This document shows, one piece after another, positions 35,510-44,255 of a stretch of DNA of 64,000 bases. The notes under the pieces were generated by a model. It had not been told where the DNA came from. It made no database searches and saw only the letters and a list, made by a program, of their open reading frames with translations. Location: NCBI GenBank assembly GCA_020073565.1, contig JAIQEY010000006.1:84907-148906 (forward strand), given 5' to 3'. The translations under genes and the position numbers were made by a program. This stretch comes from Terriglobia bacterium (GTDB lineage Bacteria; Acidobacteriota; Terriglobia; Terriglobales; Acidobacteriaceae). Position 1 is the stretch's first letter. Each line of letters opens with the position of its first letter.

Positions 35510-36952
35510 ATGAGCTTCGATGTTTTGCGCTCTCCAGTGCAGTTTCTGCAGCAGGTGGGAATCAGCGCTGATCAAGACTGGCTGCGAGATTATGAAGGGT
35601 GGTTCGAACGGGAGGGGCAGGGAATTTCGGACGCGGTCGACCGCGCCGGCACGCCGTGGTTACGCATGTTTGACCGGTTGGGCGCGCGGGTGGATGAAAT
35701 CCTCTACCCACCTGAATACTGGCGCATGCTGAAACATGGATACCGGGCAGGCATGCTCTGGCGAGTCTTTGAACAGAATTCGCTGATACCCGCTTACCTT
35801 CTTCTCTACGCTACGGGCTTCTATGACCCGGGCTTGGCGTGTCCCTATACGGTCTCTTTGTCCACGGTTTGCCCGCTCTCCAAATATGGGGAGGCGGAAG
35901 TGAAGGCAAGGTTCTTGCCCAACCTGCTGCGGCGAGATGACAGCGTCTGGCAGGGAGCAACCTGGATGACGGAGATTAGGGGGGGCTCAGACCTCGGAGC
36001 GGCGGTGGAGACGGTAGCGCAACGGGATGGGAGTAAGTGGCGGCTGACGGGTGACAAATATTTCGCGAGTAATGCCGGGGCCGAATTGGCAGTGATTGCG
36101 GCTCGACAAGAGGGCGCACCGCAGAACGTGCGCGGGTTGAGCCTGTACCTAGTGCCGCGTCGCGGTGAAGATGGGCAGTTGAATTATCTGATCCGCCGCC
36201 TCAAGGACAAGATCGCCACTCGCTCCGTGCCAACCGGTGAAATCGAATTGCGTCACAGCGAGGCTTGGCTCCTGGGGCAGGCGGAGCAGGGAATCTATTT
36301 GATTCTCGAAGTTCTGAACCTGTCGCGCGTGGCCAATAGCGTGGGCAGCGTAGCGCTCGCGCAAAGGGCCATCGCCGATGCCTATTCGTTCGCTCAACAG
36401 CGCACGGCCTTTGGCAAACCAATCATCGCGCATGCTTTACTTCGACGGCAGTTCGAGGATCGGGTGCAGGGGCTACGCGCGGCTTCCAGGCTGGCTTGGG
36501 AAGCCGTGACTCTGCTGGATAAGGTGTGGCAGGAGAAGCCGCCGTACTCCGAGAGTTATCATCTGTTCCGGTTGGTAGCTCACCTGGCGAAATACTGGAC
36601 AGCAGAGTTCGCTGTGCAGACGGCCAAGTGGGCGATGGAAGTTTATGGCGGGGTGGGAACACTGCAGGAATATCGAGTGGAACGCTGGCTGCGCGAGGCA
36701 ATGATCCTTGCGATCTGGGAAGGGACATCGCATCGCCAGATGCTGGATGGGCTGGAGGTCATGCAGAGAAAGAGTGCGCACCGGTTGCTGTTCCAGCATC
36801 TTGCCGGCAAGGCACTGGAAGCGCAGCTGCGCGAGATGGAAGCGCGGGTGGAGCGACACCTCGGTTTATCCGAGGTTGAGAGGGAAGGGACTGCGGAGAG
36901 GCTTTTCAGCGATCTCGCTTCGTTTACCGCTCACGCCCTATTAAGAAGGTAG
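35510..36952 (+). CDS. Acyl-CoA dehydrogenase family protein
   Basis: The 480-residue flavoprotein shows the FAD and substrate-binding signature WQGATWMTEIRGGSDLGA (about residues 148-165), LTGDKYFASNAGAELAVIAA (about 180-199), RVANSVGSVALAQRAIADAYSFAQQRTAFGKPI (helical domain) and a catalytic-type glutamate in LAIWEGTSHRQMLDGLE (about 404-420). The N-terminus and the position of WEGT suggest the AidB/isovaleryl-like branch, where some members protect DNA rather than oxidise acyl-CoA. The true substrate cannot be told. It lies 45 nt after the lipase-like gene on the same strand and may be co-transcribed. Confidence 0.88.
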   Translation: MSFDVLRSPVQFLQQVGISADQDWLRDYEGWFEREGQGISDAVDRAGTPWLRMFDRLGARVDEILYPPEYWRMLKHGYRAGMLWRVFEQNSLIPAYLLLYATGFYDPGLACPYTVSLSTVCPLSKYGEAEVKARFLPNLLRRDDSVWQGATWMTEIRGGSDLGAAVETVAQRDGSKWRLTGDKYFASNAGAELAVIAARQEGAPQNVRGLSLYLVPRRGEDGQLNYLIRRLKDKIATRSVPTGEIELRHSEAWLLGQAEQGIYLILEVLNLSRVANSVGSVALAQRAIADAYSFAQQRTAFGKPIIAHALLRRQFEDRVQGLRAASRLAWEAVTLLDKVWQEKPPYSESYHLFRLVAHLAKYWTAEFAVQTAKWAMEVYGGVGTLQEYRVERWLREAMILAIWEGTSHRQMLDGLEVMQRKSAHRLLFQHLAGKALEAQLREMEARVERHLGLSEVEREGTAERLFSDLASFTAHALLRR

Positions 36953-37050
36953 ACGGGTTAACAAGCAATGATTTCGGCGCACTGCAGTAACGACACCACT
37001 CCGCAGAATCTGATCCCGCGACGCCGAGGCACTCTTTGTTCGTTGTTCGT

Positions 37051-37767
37051 TCAGGTAGATCGCGGGATGAAAGAAACCGTCTGGTTCGAGCGCGCGAGAC
37101 CAGCGACCCAAGCGCGGGCCGAGTCACTGACGCGTGTTATTTCGATGCCCGTGAGCTGATCCCGGGCGGCGCACCATCGGACCATTCCTTGTCCCGAGAC
37201 GATTTGTCCGTCGCCTATGAAGTTCAATTCGAAGCTGATCGACGACTCCTCCGGGAAAGGTACTTTCGATGCCATGCAGAACCCGCCGCGACCGAAGGCG
37301 ATTCGCTTTTGTCGCAGCGCCTCGGCGAGACTCTCGAACTCGAGCGTTATCCCCGGAAGGGATGTAGTGCGGAAGGTCTCTGCCCAGAGTTCCTCGCGAT
37401 CCATCAGAGTTCTGCGCAGGGCGGAAATCAGGGCCTTGCGTTCCACCGGCTTCGACAGTTGTGCTTCAATACCGAGATCATAGGCATCGCGCGGAGCCAG
37501 GTCTGAAAATCCGCTGATCGCGACCGCCGCCGGGGTGTATTTTCCCCTCGCTTTCACCCGCTTAATCAGTTCGGTGCCGTCCATCACCGGCATGCGAATG
37601 TCGGTGACGATCGCGTGGACTTCGTTTTTCTCGAGAAGTTCAAGCGCGCGGACCCCATTGTCCGCCGCCAGAGTCCGGCTGCCTTCTTTCTCAATCCATC
37701 CGGTCATGATCTCGCGGTAGTGGAGTTCGTCATCCACCACCAGCACGGTCGCGTCCTTTAATTGCAT
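37051..37767 (-). CDS. Response regulator with REC and PilZ-like output domain
   Basis: The 238-residue regulator has an N-terminal receiver domain (about 3-120): [13 protein letters not shown], phospho-acceptor Asp in [16 protein letters not shown], conserved Ser in AVAISGFSD and Lys in [12 protein letters not shown]. The C-terminal part (about 135-225), with [30 protein letters not shown], resembles a PilZ domain, but the RxxxR c-di-GMP motif is not clear, so ligand binding is uncertain. ATG 37767 has GGAGG 7 nt upstream and overlaps the kinase gene by 10 nt. It is the cognate partner of the upstream histidine kinase and may control motility or surface behaviour (inference). Confidence 0.85.
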   Translation of the reverse strand: MQLKDATVLVVDDELHYREIMTGWIEKEGSRTLAADNGVRALELLEKNEVHAIVTDIRMPVMDGTELIKRVKARGKYTPAAVAISGFSDLAPRDAYDLGIEAQLSKPVERKALISALRRTLMDREELWAETFRTTSLPGITLEFESLAEALRQKRIAFGRGGFCMASKVPFPEESSISFELNFIGDGQIVSGQGMVRWCAARDQLTGIEITRVSDSARAWVAGLARSNQTVSFIPRST

Positions 37768-39089
37768 GAGTGATCCTCCTTCCGCAGCGGGAGAGTGAGC
37801 GAGAAACACGTGTGTCCGTTCTGTTCGCCGAGAGTAAGTTCACCCCCATGGCCGGCTGCGATGCTCCGGGAGAGACTCAGCCCGAGGCCCGTACCTTTGC
37901 CGACCGGCTTGGTGGTGAAAAAGGGCTCCATGATGCGGGCGCGGATCGGCGCGGGCACTCCCGGGCCGCTGTCAGTCACGGACACGACGACCGACTCGCC
38001 GCGTGTACTCACGTCGATCGCGACCCATTTTTCGCCGGGGCCCTCCACCACGGCATCAAATGCGTTCTGAAGCAGGTTCATGACAACCTGCGCAACCTGC
38101 ACTTCTCGACAAGGAACCTGCAATTGCGGATCGATGGGTGCGCAGATCAGTTGGATGGAATGCATTCGGAAGCGCTCGCGGGCCAATTCCAGAACCTGTT
38201 CGATCAGGTCGTGCAGGGAAGCGGGAAGAATCGGGTCTCCATCGCCTTCCCGGGCAATGTGGCGCAGGCTCTTGACGATGCTTCCGATGCGCTCCGCCGT
38301 TTCTTTGATGCGGGCGCTTGCGCGCTCCAACTCTGGAACGGAAATCTCGCCCTCATGTGCCATCTCCAGCAGATTGCTGGCATAGGCATGGATGATGCCG
38401 AGGGGATTGTTAATCTCGTGTGCCAAGCCGCCCGCCATTATGCCGAGCGCGGAGAACCGGGCCGAGGACACAACCTGCATTCGGCTGGTCTCAAGCTGCG
38501 CCTCCAGTTCTTTCCGCGCAGTGATGTCGCGTATCACGCTGCAGATCAGGATCCCCTGCTCAGTTCGAAGAGGGCTCAAGCTGATCTCGACGGGAAACTC
38601 AGTGGCGTCCTTGCGCCTGCCATAGAGTTCCAGTCCGACACCCATCGGCCGGGTCCTGCCGTCCGCCGAAAATGATTTGCGATGTGCCGGGTGCTGGCCG
38701 CGGAAACGCTCAGGCACGAGCAACTCGATCTCCTGGTCCAGTAACTCTTCACGCCTGTAGCCGAAGATCTTTTCGGTCTGGGCGTTCACGATAACGATCT
38801 TGCCCTCACCGTTCGCTACGACGATGGCATCGGGCGCAGCTTCGAGCAAGCTTTGGAAGCTGATTTCGGATAGAGCTCGATAGGTGGAATTGGGAATGTC
38901 CAAAGGTTGATAATTTCCGCGGCCAACCAGCCGAGGGCTGACAAGAGCTGGTGTCACCGCTCGCTTGTGGGCCACTGCGGCTGGCATTATAGGCCAATTC
39001 TTCCGTGGCTTGGACTTTCTGACACTGCGACTCTGAGATCTGCTTTTGTTTGCTGCAGTTACACGAATCCGGAAGGTGTCCTCCGGCAT
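37758..39089 (-). CDS. PAS-domain sensor histidine kinase
   Basis: The 443-residue kinase lacks an obvious membrane helix and is likely cytoplasmic. After a basic, disordered N-terminus comes a PAS domain (about residues 75-195, [42 protein letters not shown]) with the PAC segment [10 protein letters not shown]. The dimerisation helix carries the phospho-accepting His in [20 protein letters not shown]. The ATPase domain has N-box [13 protein letters not shown]1 VTDSGPGVP and G2 [15 protein letters not shown]. The track start is a TTG at 39233. I prefer ATG 39089, with GGGAG 8 nt upstream; ATG 39104 is another option. It overlaps the REC-PilZ gene by 10 nt, so the pair is translationally coupled. 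Confidence 0.88.
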   Translation of the reverse strand: MPEDTFRIRVTAANKSRSQSRSVRKSKPRKNWPIMPAAVAHKRAVTPALVSPRLVGRGNYQPLDIPNSTYRALSEISFQSLLEAAPDAIVVANGEGKIVIVNAQTEKIFGYRREELLDQEIELLVPERFRGQHPAHRKSFSADGRTRPMGVGLELYGRRKDATEFPVEISLSPLRTEQGILICSVIRDITARKELEAQLETSRMQVVSSARFSALGIMAGGLAHEINNPLGIIHAYASNLLEMAHEGEISVPELERASARIKETAERIGSIVKSLRHIAREGDGDPILPASLHDLIEQVLELARERFRMHSIQLICAPIDPQLQVPCREVQVAQVVMNLLQNAFDAVVEGPGEKWVAIDVSTRGESVVVSVTDSGPGVPAPIRARIMEPFFTTKPVGKGTGLGLSLSRSIAAGHGGELTLGEQNGHTCFSLTLPLRKEDHSCN

Positions 39090-39167
39090 CGGTCGTGCTC
39101 CCATTGGTAAAGGAGCCTGCGCCCCTCTAAACGCGTCGAGGAATATCACTAAGTTCTTGTCTTTGCA

Positions 39168-39197
39168 TTGACTTTCCGCTGGCAACCATCCTAAGAT
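39168..39197 (+). promoter_or_regulatory. Possible promoter of the Ser/Thr kinase gene
   Basis: TTGACT (39168-39173) and TAAGAT (39192-39197) are 18 nt apart, 38 nt before the GTG start. Judged by eye only. Confidence 0.35.
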
Positions 39198-39234
39198 GTC
39201 TTCCCAAATGGCCGTCTGAGGGTCGCGCGCCAAG

Positions 39235-42012
39235 GTGATCGGTCAGAACATCTCGCACTACAAGGTCGTCGAGAAGATCGGCGGCGGGGGGATGGGTGTC
39301 GTCTACAAAGCGATGGACACGCGATTGCAGCGGTTTGTCGCTCTCAAGTTCCTACCCCCAGAACTATGTCGCGATACCCAAGCGCTGGCCCGCTTCCAAC
39401 GTGAGGCACGGGCAGCGTCCGCACTCAACCATCCGAACATCTGCACGATTTACGACATCGGCGACGAGGACGGACAAGCCTTCATTGCCATGGAGTACCT
39501 GGAAGGCTGTACGCTGAAGCACCTGATCCGCGGAGCGCCGATCGACAATGATCGCCTGCTCGCGCTGGCGGTAGAGATCGCAGATGCGTTGGACGCAGCC
39601 CACAGTGAAGGTATCGTTCATCGGGACATCAAGCCCGCGAACATCTTTGCGACCAAACGCGGACACGCGAAGATTCTCGACTTCGGCTTGGCCAAGTTGA
39701 CCATGGTCGCAACCGGCGTCAGCGGCACGGGCCTTACTGGTGGCACGGTTTCTGGAAGCGCCGATTTCCTGACGAGTCCGGGGGCAGCCGTAGGTACGGT
39801 TGCGTATATGTCGCCGGAACAAGCCAAAGGAAAGGAACTCGATGCGCGGACGGATCTCTTTTCGTTTGGGGCAGTCCTTTACGAGATGGCAACGGGCACG
39901 CTTCCGTTTCGCGGCGACACCTCCGCGACGGTCTTCGACGCGATCTTGAACCGTCCCCCGCTTGGGCCCTTGCGACTGAATCCCGACCTGCCGCCGAAAC
40001 TGGAACCGATCATCGGCAAAGCCTTGGAAAAAGATCGTGACCTGCGGTACCAGGTTGCTTCGGAAATACGTGCCGACCTGAAGCGTCTAAGGCGCGAAAC
40101 TGATTCGAGTCGCAGTGGGAAGGCGATCTCGGGATTCTCGGACGAAGAAGTTCTGCCCGCACAGCGGTTTGCGCCTCCTCCGGCCCAGGTAGTGGATAGT
40201 TCTTCGGTGGTGGCCGCGGTGAAGCAGCACAAGTGGGTGGCCGCCGGCATTGGTTTGGTGGCGCTGATGATTCTGGCGGTCGCAGGCTACGGTGTCTACT
40301 CGATGTTTTTCGCAGGCCGCGCGACCCATTTCCAGACCTTCAGCATCACCCAGGTTACGACCTCGGGCAAAGCGGCTCTCACCGCGGTTTCGCCCGACGC
40401 TCGCTATGTCCTGTCGGTCTTGAACGAGAAGGGTCTGCAGAGCCTGTGGCTGCGCAACATCCCCACCAGCAGCGACACGCAAGTGATTCCGCCGGCGCCC
40501 GCTTCCTACAAGAGCCTGGCATTTTCGCCGGACGGGAACTATCTCTACTTCATTAAGGCTGCGGACGCGACCAACACGCACTTCGATCTGTACCGGGCGC
40601 CGGTGCTGGGCGGCGTTCCCCAGACCGTGGTTCGGGCTATTGACAGCGACCTCACGTTCTCTCCGGACGGGCACCGCCTCGCCTTCGCGCGCGCCAATGC
40701 TCCCGAGGCTGGCAAGTACGGTCTGACCATGGTGAATCTGGACGGCACCGACGAGCAAGTACTCCACGTGGGGGCTCCCGCTTCCGATGTTCCTTCGTCG
40801 GTTGCGTGGTCACCGGACGGCAAGGAAATTGGCTACAAACTTTCCAGGCCGGACGGGTCTCTGGGTGGCCTCGCGCTCCTGAACGTGAGCAGTGGGAAGA
40901 TCAGCACATTCGCCACCTTCAGAGACATGCTGACAAATGACTTCAAATGGATGCCAGACGGCAACGGTCTCCTTGCGCTCTATTCGCAGAAAGGACCTGA
41001 CTACTTTCAGCGGGCGCAGATCGGGTTTGTTCCGGATGGGAGCAGCCGCATCAACCCTATTACCCGGGACACGAGTAGCTACGCGACCTTGACGCTTTCC
41101 GCAGACGGGAAAACCCTGGCGACGGTCCAGACCAAGACTTCGCAGAACCTCTATTTGCAACGCGCCGCGGAGAACGCTGCAGGTGAGCCCAGCGCGGTGC
41201 TGCCACAGGGCCAACTGGTTTACTGGTTTGCATGGACGGCGGATGGCAATCTGGTTTTCACGGACTTTTCGCGAATTCTGCGGACCGGTATCAGCGAGGC
41301 GGTGCCGACGCGCCTGCTGGGCGATTCTAACGCCGCCATCGTAGAACTATCAGGGTGTGGCAGTCACTTACTGGTATTTTCCTGGGCATTTCATGGTGGT
41401 ACGAACTCGACCAACATCTGGCGCGCCAGCGCAGACGGCACCAATCCCACGAAGTTGACCGATGGGAAAAACGACCGTTCCCCGGTGTGCACGGCAGACG
41501 GGAAGTGGATGTACTACTGGAACCAGGAATTGCAGCAACTCTGGCGTGCGCCGCTGGAAGGACCGGGCAAGCCCGAGGTCGTGCCGGCGGGTGTGGCTCC
41601 CAAGACGCTCCCAGCTGGGACTGCGCTGAGCACTTCTTCCAACGGAAAATACCTGGCCTACGTTCTGGCCACGATACCGACGCCGGAGGATCCCTACCCC
41701 CAGTACAAGATTGCCGTGTTGGATTTGGCGGCGACCGCTACGCCTCCCCGCCTGATTGACGCGGATGAACGAATCTCGAGCGGCGGCTTGGCATTCACCC
41801 CGGACAGCAAGGCGGTAGCTTATCCCATCCGCGAGAGTGGCGTCGACAACCTCTGGGTGCAGCCGCTGGATGGATCGTCGGGCCGCCGGATCACGTCTTT
41901 CAGTGCCGAACAAATCTCCGTCTTCGACTGGTCGCCGGACGGCAAGAGCCTGGCCATATTACGTGGCCATACCGACTCAGACGTCGTCCTGATCCGCGAT
42001 ACCTCACAATAG
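39235..42012 (+). CDS. Membrane Ser/Thr protein kinase with periplasmic PD40/WD40-like propeller
   Basis: The 925-residue protein starts with an active-looking Hanks-type kinase domain (about residues 9-285): [14 protein letters not shown] glycine loop, VALKFLPPE lysine, [13 protein letters not shown] catalytic loop, [11 protein letters not shown] Mg loop, and [24 protein letters not shown]. The activation segment carries an unusually long Gly/Ser/Thr-rich insert (about 155-185). A membrane helix (about 335-357) leads to a TolB-like propeller (about 370-920), with repeated FSPDGxxLYFI/[20 protein letters not shown] blades. The layout is common in Acidobacteria; the propeller probably senses a periplasmic ligand. 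GTG 39235 fits the conserved start IGQNISHY. A porin and a PstS-like gene follow, which suggests but does not prove a common function. Confidence 0.93.
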   Translation: MIGQNISHYKVVEKIGGGGMGVVYKAMDTRLQRFVALKFLPPELCRDTQALARFQREARAASALNHPNICTIYDIGDEDGQAFIAMEYLEGCTLKHLIRGAPIDNDRLLALAVEIADALDAAHSEGIVHRDIKPANIFATKRGHAKILDFGLAKLTMVATGVSGTGLTGGTVSGSADFLTSPGAAVGTVAYMSPEQAKGKELDARTDLFSFGAVLYEMATGTLPFRGDTSATVFDAILNRPPLGPLRLNPDLPPKLEPIIGKALEKDRDLRYQVASEIRADLKRLRRETDSSRSGKAISGFSDEEVLPAQRFAPPPAQVVDSSSVVAAVKQHKWVAAGIGLVALMILAVAGYGVYSMFFAGRATHFQTFSITQVTTSGKAALTAVSPDARYVLSVLNEKGLQSLWLRNIPTSSDTQVIPPAPASYKSLAFSPDGNYLYFIKAADATNTHFDLYRAPVLGGVPQTVVRAIDSDLTFSPDGHRLAFARANAPEAGKYGLTMVNLDGTDEQVLHVGAPASDVPSSVAWSPDGKEIGYKLSRPDGSLGGLALLNVSSGKISTFATFRDMLTNDFKWMPDGNGLLALYSQKGPDYFQRAQIGFVPDGSSRINPITRDTSSYATLTLSADGKTLATVQTKTSQNLYLQRAAENAAGEPSAVLPQGQLVYWFAWTADGNLVFTDFSRILRTGISEAVPTRLLGDSNAAIVELSGCGSHLLVFSWAFHGGTNSTNIWRASADGTNPTKLTDGKNDRSPVCTADGKWMYYWNQELQQLWRAPLEGPGKPEVVPAGVAPKTLPAGTALSTSSNGKYLAYVLATIPTPEDPYPQYKIAVLDLAATATPPRLIDADERISSGGLAFTPDSKAVAYPIRESGVDNLWVQPLDGSSGRRITSFSAEQISVFDWSPDGKSLAILRGHTDSDVVLIRDTSQ

Positions 42013-42173
42013 GCCGTCTTCGCCGGAAAACTGGGGCGTTCGCTTCTCCGGAGGCTCGCTGCGATTTTGGTTGAACCTATTTGCAGCTTGCGGTAGTTTT
42101 ACATGCCATTGCCCATCCCCGGGGCAACCAGGCGGCTTCTTTCCTTGGGATTCAAACGAGTTTGCTGTAGAGG

Positions 42174-42216
42174 TGTGCGAGCCACGCTGGAAAGCATGGC
42201 TCACATCTGATGTGAC
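42174..42216 (+). promoter_or_regulatory. Structured leader upstream of the porin gene
   Basis: Within the 247-nt gap before the porin, GAGCCA (42179-42184) and TGGCTC (42197-42202) pair, with flanking TGT/ACA extending the stem. Next to it CACATC-T-GATGTG forms a second small hairpin. They lie 45-85 nt before the start codon, so they would be in the mRNA leader. No known riboswitch class was recognised. Confidence 0.35.
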
Positions 42217-42259
42217 AACTGTCTTTCGTAGCGACTCTTGGTGGCTTAGGAGGTAGCAA

Positions 42260-43579
42260 ATGACGTTTTCCTCTCCGCGGTGCGGCGTCGACCTATCCAA
42301 GGGTGGGTTGGTCGGCCAGATGTTCAGCAGGCATGCTGCCCACATCGCCTGCCTGCTTCTTGTCCTGATGCTCATGACTGGAAGCGTCCGAGCGCAGCAG
42401 GCGACTGCGGTGGATTCTGACAAGCAGACGATTCAGATGCTGGTGCGAAGGATCGATCAGCTTGAGGCGCGCGTCGCGCAGCTCGAGTCCAGCAAGGCGC
42501 AGGCAGCCGGTGCCACCTCCGAATCAGCGCCACCTCCTTCCGTTGCTTCCGCTGAAATCGAACCTGAGTCGCCTGCGGAACATGGTGAGCCGGAGCGAAT
42601 GGATGTGAGCAAGACTCTGCTCAAAATAAGGGGATTCGGCGACGTCACATTTCATGGCGATAACGCGAAAGGCGATACGACGTCGTTCACCCTCGGGCAG
42701 CTGGACCTCTTCGTTACCTCGGACCTCTCGGAGAAATTCAAGTTCCTGAGCGAGATCGTGTTCGAAGCAGGCGATAACAACGGTTTCGGCGTGGATCTGG
42801 AGCGCTACCTTCTCCAATACTCCCCAAACGACTATTTCAACGTGTCGGTGGGCCGGTACCACACTGCGATCGGTTACTACAACACCGCCTATCACCACAG
42901 TACCTGGTTGCAGACCGCGACTGGCCGTCCCTTCTTGTTCCAGTTCGAGGACGACGATGGCATTCTGCCAATTCACAACGTAGGCATCTCCGCGACGGGC
43001 CTGATCCCCTCGGGACGTTTGGGACTACACTATGTAGCCGAGTTGGGCAACGGGCGGGCGTACACTCCAGGCGCCGAATTTGTGCAGAATACCGTTGACG
43101 AGAACAACGGAAAATCTTTCAACCTCGGATTCTTTATCCGGCCGGCTGCGGTCCGCGGGCTGCAAGCAGGGTTCTCTGTTTATCATGACGGGCTGAAGCC
43201 GATCGGGTTGCCAGGCATCAGCGAAACCATCTTTGCCGCGCACGCGGTGGTCGTCCGTCCCAGCTTCGAATGGCTTAATGAAGCACTGCTCATCCGGCAT
43301 GCGCCGGGCGTGACATCGCGGGTATTTGAGACGCCCGGGTTCTATACCCAGCTCTCGAGACGCTTTGGTTCGTACCGGCCTTACTTCCGGTACCAGTATG
43401 TGAATGCTTCCGATGCGGAACCGGTCTTCCCGACGGTTGGCTTGCGACACGGGCCGTCGGTCGGCCTGCGGTTTGATCCTAGTGAATCGGTGGCGCTGAA
43501 GCTGCAATACGACTACACTGCTCTGCGGCACCAGCCATCGACCAGCGGTCTGGCCGCACAACTTGGGTTCACCTTTTAG
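42260..43579 (+). CDS. Outer-membrane porin with N-terminal coiled coil
   Basis: The 439-residue protein has a signal peptide (about residues 24-45, ACLLLVLMLMTGSVRAQ), then a coiled coil (about 53-78, QTIQMLVRRIDQLEARVAQLES) and a Pro/Glu-rich linker. A beta-barrel of the phosphate-selective porin O/P type follows: IRGFGDVTFHGDNAKG, FLSEIVFEAGDNNGFGVDLERYLLQY, NVSVGRYHTAIGYYNTAYHHSTW. It ends in QLGFTF, a C-terminal aromatic residue typical of outer-membrane proteins. AGGAGG lies 6 nt before ATG 42260. The next gene, a PstS-like protein, starts one codon after its stop, so the two probably cooperate in anion or phosphate uptake (inference). Confidence 0.85.
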   Translation: MTFSSPRCGVDLSKGGLVGQMFSRHAAHIACLLLVLMLMTGSVRAQQATAVDSDKQTIQMLVRRIDQLEARVAQLESSKAQAAGATSESAPPPSVASAEIEPESPAEHGEPERMDVSKTLLKIRGFGDVTFHGDNAKGDTTSFTLGQLDLFVTSDLSEKFKFLSEIVFEAGDNNGFGVDLERYLLQYSPNDYFNVSVGRYHTAIGYYNTAYHHSTWLQTATGRPFLFQFEDDDGILPIHNVGISATGLIPSGRLGLHYVAELGNGRAYTPGAEFVQNTVDENNGKSFNLGFFIRPAAVRGLQAGFSVYHDGLKPIGLPGISETIFAAHAVVVRPSFEWLNEALLIRHAPGVTSRVFETPGFYTQLSRRFGSYRPYFRYQYVNASDAEPVFPTVGLRHGPSVGLRFDPSESVALKLQYDYTALRHQPSTSGLAAQLGFTF

Positions 43580-44128
43580 ATGGGCACTCCGATGCGGCGA
43601 TTGGCAAACATCTTCAGGTTCGTGATCCTCGCCCTGGCATCCACGGGCGTAGACTCCAACGTGGCGGTCGCGGCACCCCCGGCCCCAGCGGCAGGTGGTG
43701 GAGCCGAACAGGCCCTGGCGATCATCGTGAACCAGTCCAACCCCGTGGAAAATTTCTCCTTTGAGGATCTGCGCAAGATCTTCCTGGGCGAGCGGAGCCA
43801 CTGGCCGAACGGCCGCCGCATCACGCTGGTGATGTTGGACTCTTCGCAGCCCGAGCGGAAGGCCGTTCTGCGCGACATCTATGCCATGAACGAAAAGGAC
43901 TTCAATAACCATTTCATTCAGGGCGTTTTCACCGGGGCGGTGTTTGTTTCCCCGAAAACCCTCGCGACCCCCGCCGATGTTCGTAAGTTTGTGTTCAATG
44001 TGCCGGGAGCCATAGGCTATGTTCGTGCCAGCGACGTGGATTCCTCGGTGAAGGTTCTCCGCGTTGACGGGCGTCTTCCCGAAGACAAAGATTACAGGTT
44101 CCGGCTCACGGCTCGTGCGGGGAAGTGA
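43580..44128 (+). CDS. Short PstS-like periplasmic substrate-binding protein
   Basis: The 182-residue exported protein (signal about 1-31, ending in VAVA) matches the PBP-like domain of phosphate-binding proteins. Its family motifs are IIVNQSNPVENFSFEDLRKIFLGERSHWPNGRRI, IYAMNEKDFNNHFIQGVFTG and VFNVPGAIGYVRAS. It is about half the length of a true PstS and represents the single-domain type seen beside porins. The start codon directly follows the porin stop, so the two are co-translated. No PstCAB transporter is near, so direct ABC import is unlikely from this locus alone. Confidence 0.8.
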   Translation: MGTPMRRLANIFRFVILALASTGVDSNVAVAAPPAPAAGGGAEQALAIIVNQSNPVENFSFEDLRKIFLGERSHWPNGRRITLVMLDSSQPERKAVLRDIYAMNEKDFNNHFIQGVFTGAVFVSPKTLATPADVRKFVFNVPGAIGYVRASDVDSSVKVLRVDGRLPEDKDYRFRLTARAGK

Positions 44129-44255
44129 TCGCGCGCGCGTTGCGGTCAGCCGATTTCGCGGCGTAGGCTGACGTGCCGCCGTGGAGACCGAGGGCCCAGG
44201 AGTCAGTTAATACACCACCGCCCCTCGGAAGCAGACGATGTTGACGCTTCCAAGC

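Noticed and set aside
42013-42259. c-di-GMP or other known riboswitch in the porin leader
   Set aside because: The hairpins seen do not match the conserved cores of classes I could recall, so only an unnamed structured leader is reported.
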